DNA of 64,000 nucleotides from Sorghum bicolor (Eukaryota; Streptophyta; Magnoliopsida; Poales; Poaceae). The stretch spans positions 28,168,202-28,232,201 of the forward strand of contig NC_012870.2 of the NCBI RefSeq assembly GCF_000003195.3. Direction: 5' to 3'. The notes beneath the pieces were generated by a model. It was not told the origin of the DNA and searched no databases. It was given only the letters and a program-made list of their open reading frames with translations. The position numbers and the translations under genes are program-made. Positions 1-9,889 of this stretch are shown in pieces (positions within the stretch are counted from its first letter, which is position 1; each line of letters opens with the position of its first letter).

Positions 1-8
1 AGTACATA

Positions 9-620
9 CTCCCTCCATACTGAAAAAATGGACGTTTAGGACATGATTGTGGTAACCAAGAAATCATTAATTAGAGGGTATTTTTCCTCCTTTGCCCTTA
101 TTAAATAAGCTGCGGGGTACATGTTATCCAGGAAATATTTGTAGTTCTGCTGGCTAGCAAGCGCGAGCTGGGAGGATGGCCCTTAGGGGGTCGATTCAAT
201 CCCTAGTGGCCGCGCTATTTTTTGGCACTGAGTAGATTTTCACTTTTTTGCATGTTTTTTCATGGCACTGTGCCCGTGCGGGCAGGGATGGCACGCGCGC
301 TTATTTCGTTGATTTGGACGTGTGCGTGCTTGTAGCCGCGTTTGGAGCCTGTTGGCCGCGTTTGGCACATTGTTTGCCGCTTTTTTTTCCTTTTTTTTCC
401 TTTGACATTCAGTGCGCTTTTGTTGGCGCTTTTTTTTTGTTTACCTGAACTGCGCGAACGGACACACGCGAGCCTTCAATGCGGGCGACGAACGAGGCCG
501 TACGCGAACGGGCAGTTCGCAGGGGCAAACGCGTCCACAATACTCTCCGCTGCGTAGGACGTCTGTTTTTGCGAAATCGGGTCTCCACTCCAGGACGTCC
601 CTTTTTCAGTACGGAGGGAG
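9..620. mobile_element. Mariner/Stowaway-like non-autonomous TIR element
   Basis: The left end reads CTCCCTCCATACTGAAAAA and the reverse complement of the right end reads CTCCCTCCGTACTGAAAAA, so the two termini form a near-perfect inverted repeat of about 28 bp. TA dinucleotides flank both ends (7-8 and 621-622), as expected for Tc1/Mariner insertion. At 612 bp it is long for a Stowaway MITE and encodes no recognisable transposase. It is probably a non-autonomous derivative mobilised in trans. Confidence 0.85.
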
Positions 621-709
621 TATGGATCTATATATGCACATAATTGCTCGACTCAGTGCCATTCCATTAATCTGGGATATTATTCCTTAGCCCCTTGCAC
701 TCATAATAG

Positions 710-1949
710 TGTAGAGTTACGAGGACGCTACGCTAGCCAGAAAATCAAAATTTTCGCCCCATAATCCAGGATCTACTACTAGAGATAGGTTACGGATATA
801 CCACTCGACGTGTAGATGTAGCGGAAGACGACTCGATGTAGTCGAACACGTCGTAGCAGTGCCGTGCAGTTGCGTGGTCGTCCAGCAAGTCCTCCCACCA
901 CTTGCGGTTCGTCCTCGTGCTCCAGATGCAGCACCTCCGAGGTGTCCCACACGTACGGGGAAGAAGCGATGCGCCTCCGGACTGCTAGGTCCGCGAGAAG
1001 CGAAGGCGCGAGCGTGGAGGGCGACGGCGGCTGCCAAAAGGCGTGGATCAAGTCTGGCCGCGCCCCTCCCTCTACTTATATAGGCGTCCCTAATGTGCTC
1101 CCGAGTTGGAGGCCCATTAGTAACCCTAAGCCTTGTCTAATTCGGGTCCAACCCGAATTAGGCTTCCAGCCCCTTAAGCGTGCGACCCTATGGGTTCACG
1201 TACACATAGACATGGGCCGAGTACTCCTACTCGCTCAATAGTTGACAGCGGCCTCTAGCAAGGCGTGACAACTCCTATATGCACGCAAATGATCATATCA
1301 GACGAACCACTACACCACATACATGTTGCTCCCTTGCCTCATGATATTTGGTTCAACTCGTGGGTTAACACTTAACCCAAGCACGGCCATGCATTTGTTG
1401 ATCCAATCACTTGAGTGATCCAGTGATATCTCTCTCAATCAAGAGGGGCAAATTCCATCTTGATTGACTATGCCTCGCAGCATGTTTCCTGACAAACCTG
1501 AAGACTACCTTTATAGCTACCCAGTTACGGAGTAGCGTTTGATAGTCTCTAAGTAGGTCGTTTCACATCTCGAATGCATACGACAATCTCAGGTCTAAGG
1601 ACATAACATATATGATGTGAATAGAGACTATAACATCTCACGTTGGGTCTATCCAGCCCTATGTCATACATGTGCCCACAATATTAGTTTGACATCTCTA
1701 TGTCCATGACCTGTGAAACATGGTCATCAACTAATATTGTGCTGATCTAATATACTTGTATGTCTCACACACATTGATCAGGGACAACTTTAGAATAACC
1801 ATACAAGTAAAAGAGTTTCACAAACAATTCACATAATTGTCAATCGATACAAGTTGCCTTTCAATGGATATTCAATATACTCATAATATGTCATGGATAT
1901 AATGTAATACAATCATCTCTATGATTACCTCTAGGGCATATTACCAACA
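710..1949 (-). repeat. 3' LTR of the copia element
   Basis: 1240 bp, downstream of the gag-pol ORF on the minus strand. On the coding strand it begins TGTTGGTAAT (1949 downward) and ends CTCTACA at 710. It matches 7288-8527 apart from the single difference at 819. Confidence 0.95.
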
Positions 1950-1960
1950 GTCTCCCACTT
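1950..1960 (-). other. Polypurine tract of the copia element
   Basis: On the minus strand AAGTGGGAGAC sits immediately before the 3' LTR. This is the expected position and composition for the primer of plus-strand DNA synthesis. Confidence 0.8.
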
Positions 1961-1969
1961 GCACTAGAG

Positions 1970-4900
1970 TTAATCTCTAAGATGTCTAATACCCATAGAC
2001 CTCATGTGCGCCTCATGCTTAGGCTGTGGAAGGGCCTTTGTCAACGGATCTGCTACATTCAAATCCGTGTGTATCTTGCACATTTTAATTTCACCTCTTT
2101 TGATGAACTGACGAATGAGGTGAAATTTCCGAAGTACATGTTTGTTCTTCTGGTGATTCCTTGGCTCCTTAGCCTGCGCTATTGCCCCATTGTTGTCACA
2201 ATGTAGATTCAATGGGCTAGCCGCATTAGGAAACACACCAAGCTCAATGAGGAACCGTCTCATCCAAACACCTTCCTTTGCAGCTTCAGAAGCTGCAATG
2301 TACTCGGCTTCTGCTGTAGAATCAGACACTGTCTCCTGCTTGGAACTTTTCCAGCTAACTGCACCACCATTTATTGTGAACACAAAACCTGATTGAGATT
2401 GTGAATCATCTACATCAGTTTGGAAGCTAGCATCGGTGTAACCATTTACAACGAGCTCCTCCTCACCTCCATAGATTAGGAACTCATCCTTAGTCCTTCT
2501 CAAGTACTTAAGAATGTTTTTAACAAGCGTCCAGTGACTCTCACCAGGATTAGCTTGGTACCTGCTCGCAACACTTAGAGCATATGAGACATCTGGGCGA
2601 GTACATATCATGGCATACATGATGGAACCAACTGCTGAAGCATATGGAACCTTACTCATGCGTTTGCGCTCTTCATCTGATGAAGGACACTGCTTGTCGC
2701 TAAAACGCATACCATGTGACATAGGCAAGAACCCTTTCTTGGACTGCTCCATGTTGAACCGTTTCAACACCTTGTCAATGTACGTATCTTGGCATAATCC
2801 TATTAGCCTCTTCGACCTATCTCTATAGATCTTAATACCCAAGATGTATGCTGCATCTCCTAAATCCTTCATAGAAAAACTATTATTCATTGAAGTCTTT
2901 ACAGATTGCAACATAGAAATGTCATTCCCAATCAATAGTATGTCATCCACATACAAGATCAGAAACACAACAGCGCTCCCACTAGCCTTTTGATAAACGC
3001 AAGGCTCTTCTTCATTCTGACGGAAGCCAAACCCTTTGACAACCTCATCAAAACGAATGTTCCAACTCCGAGATGCTTGCTTTAACCCATAAATAGATTT
3101 TTTTAGCTTGCATATTTTTCTAGCATTATTTGGATCAACAAAACCTTCGGGCTGTATCATATACACGTCCTCTTCTAAATTTCCATTTAGAAAGGCTGTT
3201 TTAACATCCATCTGCCAAATCTCATAATCGAAATAAGCAGCTATTGCTAGAATGATCCGGATAGATTTAAGCATCGCTACTGGAGAGAATGTCTCATCGT
3301 AGTCAATTCCTTGAACTTGCCGGAAACCCTTTGCGACAAGTCGAGCTTTATAGACTTGAACATTTCCATCCATATCCCTTTTCTTTTTATAGATCCATTT
3401 GCACTCGATGGGTCTAACACCATCAGGTGGATCAACCAAGTTCCAAACTTGATTGGCATCCATGGAATCTATCTCGGATCTCATGGCACTTTGCCATCTC
3501 TCAGAATCTGGGCCCATCACTGCTCCCGCATAAGTCGCTGGCTCGTCATTGTCTAACAACAACAGCTCCCCTCGTGCTTCACGAAGTCTTACCGATGGGG
3601 TTATGACTCTTGTAGACCTTCGTGGTTGTGGTGGTGCCACAGGTATCTCATCTTGTTCTGCTACATTAGCATCACTTTTGGAGTCGTTTCCTGTCGGCTC
3701 ATCTTGAACTTCTTCAAGATACACCTTTTGTCCACTTTTCTCTCTTTTGAGAAACTCTTTCTCTAAGAAAACACCATTCCGAGCAACAAACACTTTGCCC
3801 TCTGATCGGTTATAGAAGTAATACCCTAAAGTTTCCTTTGGGTATCCCACGAAGAAGCACTTGTCCGATTTGGGTGTTAACTTATCTGACATAAGTCGTT
3901 TAACATAAACTTCACAACCCCAAATTTTTAGAAAAGACAAACTGGGACTCTTACCAGTCCACATCTCATATGGTGTCTTAACTACGGACTTAGACGGTAC
4001 CCTATTTAGTGTGAAAGCGGCTGTTTCTAGAGCGTATCCCCAAAACGATAGTGGAAGGTCTGTCTGGCTCATCATAGACCGAACCATGTCTAACAAAGTC
4101 CGATTACGTCGCTCGGACACACCGTTTCTCTGTGGCGTTCCAGGCGGCGTAAGCTGTGGAACAATTCCGCAACTCTTTAGATGGTTGCTAAATTCGTGGC
4201 TCAAATATTCACCTCCACGATCAGATCGTAAAGCTTTAATTTTCTTGCCACGTTGATTCTCTACTTCGTTCTGAAATTCCTTGAACTTTTCGAAGGTTTC
4301 AGACTTGTGTTTCATTAGGTAGACATAACCATATCTACTAAAATCATCAGTGAAGGTTACAAAGTATTCGAATCCGCCTCTAGCTGTCGTGCTCATTGGT
4401 CCACACACATCACTATGTATAAGTTCCAACAAGTCAATCGCCCTCTCAGGAAAACCTGTGAAAGGCGTTTTAGTCATCTTTCCAAGCAAGCAAGCCTCAC
4501 ATGTCTCGTAAGATTCGAAATCAAACGAAGTTAGAAGTCCATCATTATGGAGCCTCTTCATGCGATTCTCACTAATATGACCTAAACGACAATGCCACAT
4601 ATAGGTAGGACTTAACTCATTAAGCCGAGGCTTTTTAGCACTTATATTACAGATAGGTGAATCATCAAGATTTAAAATAAATAACCCATTCACAATGGAA
4701 GCAGAAGCCACAAACATGCCATTACGAGATATTACACAACCATTGTCTTTACTCGCGAATGTATAACCATCCTCCATCAAACATGAAGGCGACACAATGT
4801 TTCGACTCAAGCTAGGAATAAAATAACAATTATTCAACTCCAAAATAAATCCTGAAGGAAGGTGAAGCTGCTTTATCCCGACGTTCAACGCAGCAACTCT

Positions 4901-5923
4901 TGCATTGTTGCCCACGCGGAAATCAACTTCTCCCTTCTCCACGCTCCTACTTCTTATCATCCCCTGCATCGTATTGCAAATATGAGCAACCGATCCGGTA
5001 TCAAATACCCAAGAATTGATATAAGATTGAGCGAGAAAAATATCTGTAATATAAACAACAAATGTACGAGTGGAAGTACCTTTACTGCCACGATCCTTTA
5101 TGGACTCCAAGTACACCTTGCAGTTTCTCTTCCAGTGACCTTCCCCACCACAGTGAAAGCACTTGGTGCTCGCAGTTGGTCCAGCCTTAGGTGCAGGTGG
5201 GTTTGGCTTAGAGGTCTCACCTTTAGCCTTGCCCTTTTTCTTCCTCCACGCATTGCCCTTCTTCTTAAAGTTAGGCTTGTTCTGGATTGCCATCACATGG
5301 CTACTGCTAGCACCCTTCTTGATGTCTGCCTCTGCTTGCTTAAGCATCCCACACAGCTCATTCAAGCCCTTCTCGGCCCCATGCATATGGTAGTTCGAGA
5401 TGAAGTTCCCATAGCTAGGCGGAAGCGATGCAAGAATGAAATCAGTGGCTAACTCATCGCCAATTGGGAAGCCTAGCTTCTCCAACCTGTTTGTGTAACC
5501 AACTAACTTGATCACGTGTGGTCCAACCGCTGCGCCTTCTGCTAGCTTAGTTTCAACCAAAGCCTTGGAGACATTGAACCTTTCAGTCCTGGCTTGAGTT
5601 TGGAACATTTCCTCAAGCGCCACGATCATATCGTTCGCCGAGTGACCATCAAACTGCATTTGTAGGTCTGGTTCCATGGAAGCAAGCATGAGGCAACTCA
5701 CTTCAAGATCAGCATCAGATGCTTTCTTGTAAGCGTTTCTCTCAGCAGCGGGTGCATTTTCAGCAGGCTCATCAGGAAGTGGGGTGTCTAGAACATCTTC
5801 CTTTTTCTCAGCCCTGAGAACAATTCTCAGGTTGCGGATCCAATCCGCGTAGTTTGTTCCATTTAACTTATCTTTCTCAAGAATTGAACGCAATGAAAAC
5901 GGTTGCTTGTTAGCGGCAGCCAT
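1970..5923 (-). CDS. Copia gag-pol polyprotein, 1317 aa
   Basis: A single uninterrupted ORF encoding the whole retrotransposon machinery. In order: a UBN2/copia gag capsid region (about residues 10-210); a CCHC zinc knuckle CFHCGGEGHWKRNC (about 255); an aspartic protease with WVFDTGS, having DTG where many copia elements have DSG (about 305); the HHCC pre-integrase region with WHCRLGH (about 440); the integrase core with HSDVCGP, FTDDFSR and a later SERRNRTLLD segment (about 500-630); reverse transcriptase with VKTAFLNG and the catalytic LYVDDILLIG (about 850-1070); and RNase H with YTDASFQ, STAEAEYIA and DPLTKALP near the C-terminus. The protease-integrase-RT-RNase H order is diagnostic of Ty1/copia. 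The start was chosen because gag homology begins directly after this Met. No frameshift or stop is present, unlike the other retroelements here. Confidence 0.96.
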   Translation of the reverse strand: MAAANKQPFSLRSILEKDKLNGTNYADWIRNLRIVLRAEKKEDVLDTPLPDEPAENAPAAERNAYKKASDADLEVSCLMLASMEPDLQMQFDGHSANDMIVALEEMFQTQARTERFNVSKALVETKLAEGAAVGPHVIKLVGYTNRLEKLGFPIGDELATDFILASLPPSYGNFISNYHMHGAEKGLNELCGMLKQAEADIKKGASSSHVMAIQNKPNFKKKGNAWRKKKGKAKGETSKPNPPAPKAGPTASTKCFHCGGEGHWKRNCKVYLESIKDRGSKGTSTRTFVVYITDIFLAQSYINSWVFDTGSVAHICNTMQGMIRSRSVEKGEVDFRVGNNARVAALNVGIKQLHLPSGFILELNNCYFIPSLSRNIVSPSCLMEDGYTFASKDNGCVISRNGMFVASASIVNGLFILNLDDSPICNISAKKPRLNELSPTYMWHCRLGHISENRMKRLHNDGLLTSFDFESYETCEACLLGKMTKTPFTGFPERAIDLLELIHSDVCGPMSTTARGGFEYFVTFTDDFSRYGYVYLMKHKSETFEKFKEFQNEVENQRGKKIKALRSDRGGEYLSHEFSNHLKSCGIVPQLTPPGTPQRNGVSERRNRTLLDMVRSMMSQTDLPLSFWGYALETAAFTLNRVPSKSVVKTPYEMWTGKSPSLSFLKIWGCEVYVKRLMSDKLTPKSDKCFFVGYPKETLGYYFYNRSEGKVFVARNGVFLEKEFLKREKSGQKVYLEEVQDEPTGNDSKSDANVAEQDEIPVAPPQPRRSTRVITPSVRLREARGELLLLDNDEPATYAGAVMGPDSERWQSAMRSEIDSMDANQVWNLVDPPDGVRPIECKWIYKKKRDMDGNVQVYKARLVAKGFRQVQGIDYDETFSPVAMLKSIRIILAIAAYFDYEIWQMDVKTAFLNGNLEEDVYMIQPEGFVDPNNARKICKLKKSIYGLKQASRSWNIRFDEVVKGFGFRQNEEEPCVYQKASGSAVVFLILYVDDILLIGNDISMLQSVKTSMNNSFSMKDLGDAAYILGIKIYRDRSKRLIGLCQDTYIDKVLKRFNMEQSKKGFLPMSHGMRFSDKQCPSSDEERKRMSKVPYASAVGSIMYAMICTRPDVSYALSVASRYQANPGESHWTLVKNILKYLRRTKDEFLIYGGEEELVVNGYTDASFQTDVDDSQSQSGFVFTINGGAVSWKSSKQETVSDSTAEAEYIAASEAAKEGVWMRRFLIELGVFPNAASPLNLHCDNNGAIAQAKEPRNHQKNKHVLRKFHLIRQFIKRGEIKMCKIHTDLNVADPLTKALPQPKHEAHMRSMGIRHLRD

Positions 5924-7274
5924 TGATCTACAACAAAAGTATGCAAAATACTAAGACAACATATCCAAGACGGAGTAAAACAAAATAAACAATTTATTAA
6001 TCTACTCCCACTAAAATCAATATCCCTCTATTGATACTTAGTGATTCAAGATCCACATCTAACATGTCTACTAGTGAGCTTTAGCATCACCGCTAGCAGG
6101 CATGGTAAATCGGTAAGCAACTCCTTGCTAATCATATCTCATATGACTCTTGTTGTTGGGTAGCATCTCTATGCCTCACGCCCAACTCTCATGCTTCAAA
6201 GTCCCTAACCGTTGGGATGACTTTGTCTAAGCAACCAACCCTTATGCAGTAAGTATCCGATACAAACCTGTCTAGTCAAGGAAAATTAGTGGTACCCTAA
6301 TTTCATAGACCCACCACCAATTGTACAAGACCGGTGACAGTGCAAGGTTTGGGAAGCATTTCCACTTAGACATTGCTGAGGGATCGTTCTACTTCACTAC
6401 CGCGCTTATGTAGACAAAAACATCATCGCATATGAAAGTAGAACGTAGTAAGAACGGCATTAAACACGTATGACTTGGTATAGCCCATGGTTCCTTTTGG
6501 GGATCTCTATCTCCATCTTTCTGTTCACCATGGCGATCTCCATCTCCATGATTTACGTATGCCATCCTTCATGTGATGAATCCGCCATGATTAATCAATC
6601 ACTAACGCAAGGCAGTGAAATAAAATTACATAATCGCGGATTGTATCATCACAGATTGGCACGCAGGCCATTACATTAATTTTGACAATATCAAAAGGCT
6701 CCTGCCATATTGTCCTCATGACGTGCAAGTCATGAATTAATTACACACATGCATCACATACACATAAGGGCTATACCAGTCATGAATTCCTGCAAAACAG
6801 AGTTATGCGATTCTGACACATAAACTTGCAGGGGCAAAAACTCTATTTTCCAAGAGGTTTTTCGCGATTCTAAAATCGGCGATCACGGCGAAGCGGTGCG
6901 AAATCAGATCTAAAATTTCGTTTCCTATGCGGCAACGCGGGAATCGTCTCAATCCGAGTTACGGTTTAAGAGTTATGGCTGTTTTACCGAACAGCGGTAA
7001 CCCGGCGTCCAGCAGTAGATCCCATCTACCACCGCCGCGCATCATATGCGCCCGGCACTTGACCTAGGGTTCAATTCAATCAATCTAATTGATCTCTAAC
7101 TCGACATGATTGGATTTACATGTATCACTTAACTCGGATGGCGGAATTCCGACCGGTACGAGTAGATCGTTACATGACCAATCACGGCAAGATGATGAAC
7201 CAAGATCAGAGACTCATCAACGACCGCACAAATCATCATATGAACAAAACCGAACCTATAACGAGGCAGTAATA
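5924..7274 (-). other. Copia 5' leader between primer site and gag
   Basis: About 1.35 kb of non-coding leader between the primer-binding site and the gag-pol start. I see no conserved ORF in it. Such leaders usually carry packaging and dimerisation signals, but I cannot point to one here. Confidence 0.6.
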
Positions 7275-7286
7275 GCTCCGATACCA
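7275..7286 (-). other. Primer-binding site, initiator-Met tRNA type
   Basis: On the minus strand TGGTATCGGAGC lies one base after the 5' LTR. It matches the usual plant copia site TGGTATCAGAGC, complementary to the 3' end of initiator methionine tRNA, with one A-to-G change. Confidence 0.85.
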
Positions 7287-7287
7287 C

Positions 7288-8527
7288 TGTAGAGTTACGA
7301 GGACGCTACGCTAGCCAGAAAATCAAAATTTTCGCCCCATAATCCAGGATCTACTACTAGAGATAGGTTACGGATATACCACTCGACGTGTAGATGCAGC
7401 GGAAGACGACTCGATGTAGTCGAACACGTCGTAGCAGTGCCGTGCAGTTGCGTGGTCGTCCAGCAAGTCCTCCCACCACTTGCGGTTCGTCCTCGTGCTC
7501 CAGATGCAGCACCTCCGAGGTGTCCCACACGTACGGGGAAGAAGCGATGCGCCTCCGGACTGCTAGGTCCGCGAGAAGCGAAGGCGCGAGCGTGGAGGGC
7601 GACGGCGGCTGCCAAAAGGCGTGGATCAAGTCTGGCCGCGCCCCTCCCTCTACTTATATAGGCGTCCCTAATGTGCTCCCGAGTTGGAGGCCCATTAGTA
7701 ACCCTAAGCCTTGTCTAATTCGGGTCCAACCCGAATTAGGCTTCCAGCCCCTTAAGCGTGCGACCCTATGGGTTCACGTACACATAGACATGGGCCGAGT
7801 ACTCCTACTCGCTCAATAGTTGACAGCGGCCTCTAGCAAGGCGTGACAACTCCTATATGCACGCAAATGATCATATCAGACGAACCACTACACCACATAC
7901 ATGTTGCTCCCTTGCCTCATGATATTTGGTTCAACTCGTGGGTTAACACTTAACCCAAGCACGGCCATGCATTTGTTGATCCAATCACTTGAGTGATCCA
8001 GTGATATCTCTCTCAATCAAGAGGGGCAAATTCCATCTTGATTGACTATGCCTCGCAGCATGTTTCCTGACAAACCTGAAGACTACCTTTATAGCTACCC
8101 AGTTACGGAGTAGCGTTTGATAGTCTCTAAGTAGGTCGTTTCACATCTCGAATGCATACGACAATCTCAGGTCTAAGGACATAACATATATGATGTGAAT
8201 AGAGACTATAACATCTCACGTTGGGTCTATCCAGCCCTATGTCATACATGTGCCCACAATATTAGTTTGACATCTCTATGTCCATGACCTGTGAAACATG
8301 GTCATCAACTAATATTGTGCTGATCTAATATACTTGTATGTCTCACACACATTGATCAGGGACAACTTTAGAATAACCATACAAGTAAAAGAGTTTCACA
8401 AACAATTCACATAATTGTCAATCGATACAAGTTGCCTTTCAATGGATATTCAATATACTCATAATATGTCATGGATATAATGTAATACAATCATCTCTAT
8501 GATTACCTCTAGGGCATATTACCAACA
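7288..8527 (-). repeat. 5' LTR of the copia element (promoter-bearing)
   Basis: 1240-bp LTR upstream of gag on the minus strand, identical to the 3' LTR except C at 7397. It would supply promoter and transcription start. A TATA box is visible on the minus strand near 7653-7661. Confidence 0.95.
7653..7661 (-). promoter_or_regulatory. TATA box in copia 5' LTR
   Basis: On the minus strand the LTR contains CCTATATAAGTAGAGG, a good plant TATA box. It lies about 365 bp inside the gag-proximal end of the LTR, so it could start the genomic RNA. The same box is in the other LTR near 1075-1083. Confidence 0.65.
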
Positions 8528-8532
8528 AATAG

Positions 8533-9017
8533 TACATATATAGTTTGGCTTGTTTGTTGAGAGAGAGAGATCCCTTCAAATCTGGCCCAGTTCTTTATCG
8601 CATTTTCTCACAGTCGAACCTGTACCCATCATGGTGCTGTTGCAGGTATAGGCCCAGTTTTGCACGTTTCCAAGGCAATGAATCCAGCCAATGGCCCGAT
8701 GCAGCTGCATGCATGGGCTCACCATGTGACCTCTCCCCTGCTACATGACCAAGATAGCGACAGACTGATCGACACGATCCGTAGCAACTTGCATATATGG
8801 ATGCCTTTCAATAAAGTTTCAACTCTTCGCTCATGACAGAAAAATCCCCAAAATATGCATACTTGCTTGTTTTGGAGATGCAATGCAGCGCAGGGGCGAG
8901 AAATGAAAGATCTCAAGCTGTCAACTAATAAGGCATCCATGCGTATACACAGACACACACTGTATACTTCGTTCGATCACGATCAGGACCACATGATGTA
9001 TTAACGGTCAAGATCGT
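8533..9017. other. Unassigned spacer
   Basis: About 0.5 kb between the copia target duplication and the CACTA-like region. No coding signal or known repeat recognised. Confidence 0.5.
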
Positions 9018-9269
9018 TCACAGTACAGAATCGATTTTTACTCATGACAGCGATTTTCGTCATAGGCGGTTGAGCAAGTGCCAGTAGAAGAAAATATATG
9101 GACCCAGGCTAATAACTGCCTGTGCAAATATATTTACATTATCGGTTTCCCTAAAGCCAACCGCTAGTACAAACAGTAGAATGACGGTTATGTAAAGCCT
9201 ACAACTTTTTGGAGACATTTTGGTTTGAGCCACGGAGGTGGCCGGCTGACGGCCCACCTCGGTTAACCA

Positions 9270-9540
9270 GGGCTGGGCTGCCAGCCGGGCAACCGTCACG
9301 GATAATACTTTAACCGTGGCGGTCACTGTAAGGAAACCGCCACGGTTAATCCCTCACTAACCGTAGCGGTTGCTTTAGAGAAACCGTCTCGATTAATCTT
9401 TTAACCAAGGCGGGCGGCATAAGTGAACCGTCACGGTTAATACATTAACCGTGGCGGTTGCTTTCACAGCCACCGCCACGGTTAATGAGTGATTAACCGT
9501 GGCGGTTGCTTTAATTTGCCCGCCACGGTTAATGTTGTGC
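9270..9540. repeat. Subterminal repeats of the CACTA element
   Basis: Roughly ten copies of a TTAACCGTGGCGGTTGC-like unit in both orientations, packed within 270 bp and separated by short spacers. Direct and inverted short repeats near the ends are where the TNPA-type protein binds in En/Spm. Confidence 0.8.
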
Positions 9541-9549
9541 CTATAAAAG
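9541..9549 (+). promoter_or_regulatory. TATA box of CACTA transposase gene
   Basis: CTATAAAAGCAGC directly follows the subterminal repeats and lies about 340 bp upstream of the TNP2 start at 9890. The intervening leader includes pyrimidine-rich tracts and possible introns. Confidence 0.6.
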
Positions 9550-9889
9550 CAGCAACCCGGCCCCTTCTTCTTCCCCGTGGCTCCTTCTCTATTTATTAGG
9601 GTTTTGACCTCAAAACCCTAATATTTGATATCTTAGAGGGGAAAACTTTTTGCCCTTTTATTTGGTGAAGGGGGGCATTGCAAGAGGTGGATTTCTTACT
9701 CTCTCACTCTTATTTTCTCTCTTTTGCATTATTTAGGTGGTTTTGCTAGATCTAGATCTAGATCCAAATGTTTTAGATCTAGATCCAAATGGAGGAGAGA
9801 AATAAAACTAGATTTAGGGCTACTCGCATGTTTTTATATGTCTTTATTTGTTTTCCTCCCTTTGTGTGTGCTAGGTGGTCGCGGCCATT

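Larger units (their letters stand above)
710..8527 (-). mobile_element. Complete Ty1/copia LTR retrotransposon (Angela/BARE-like)
   Basis: A full-length 7818-bp element read on the minus strand. Two 1240-bp LTRs (TG...CA) flank an internal region with an intact gag-pol ORF, a primer-binding site and a polypurine tract. The 5-bp direct repeats AATAG at 705-709 and 8528-8532 are identical and mark the insertion. By eye the LTRs differ at one base (T at 819, C at 7397). The LTR start on the coding strand (TGTTGGTAATATGCCCTAGA) resembles Angela/BARE/WIS elements of grasses, so I place it near that lineage. Near-identical LTRs plus an unbroken ORF mean very recent insertion and possible competence to move. 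Confidence 0.96.

Noticed and set aside
717..1241. Open frames on both strands in the copia LTR (also at 7295-7819)
   Set aside because: They occur in both LTR copies because the LTRs are duplicates. No domain; GC-rich composition explains them.
9270..9540. A CRISPR-like array
   Set aside because: The units are in alternating orientation with irregular spacing, beside a CACTA transposase; they are subterminal transposon repeats in a plant genome.
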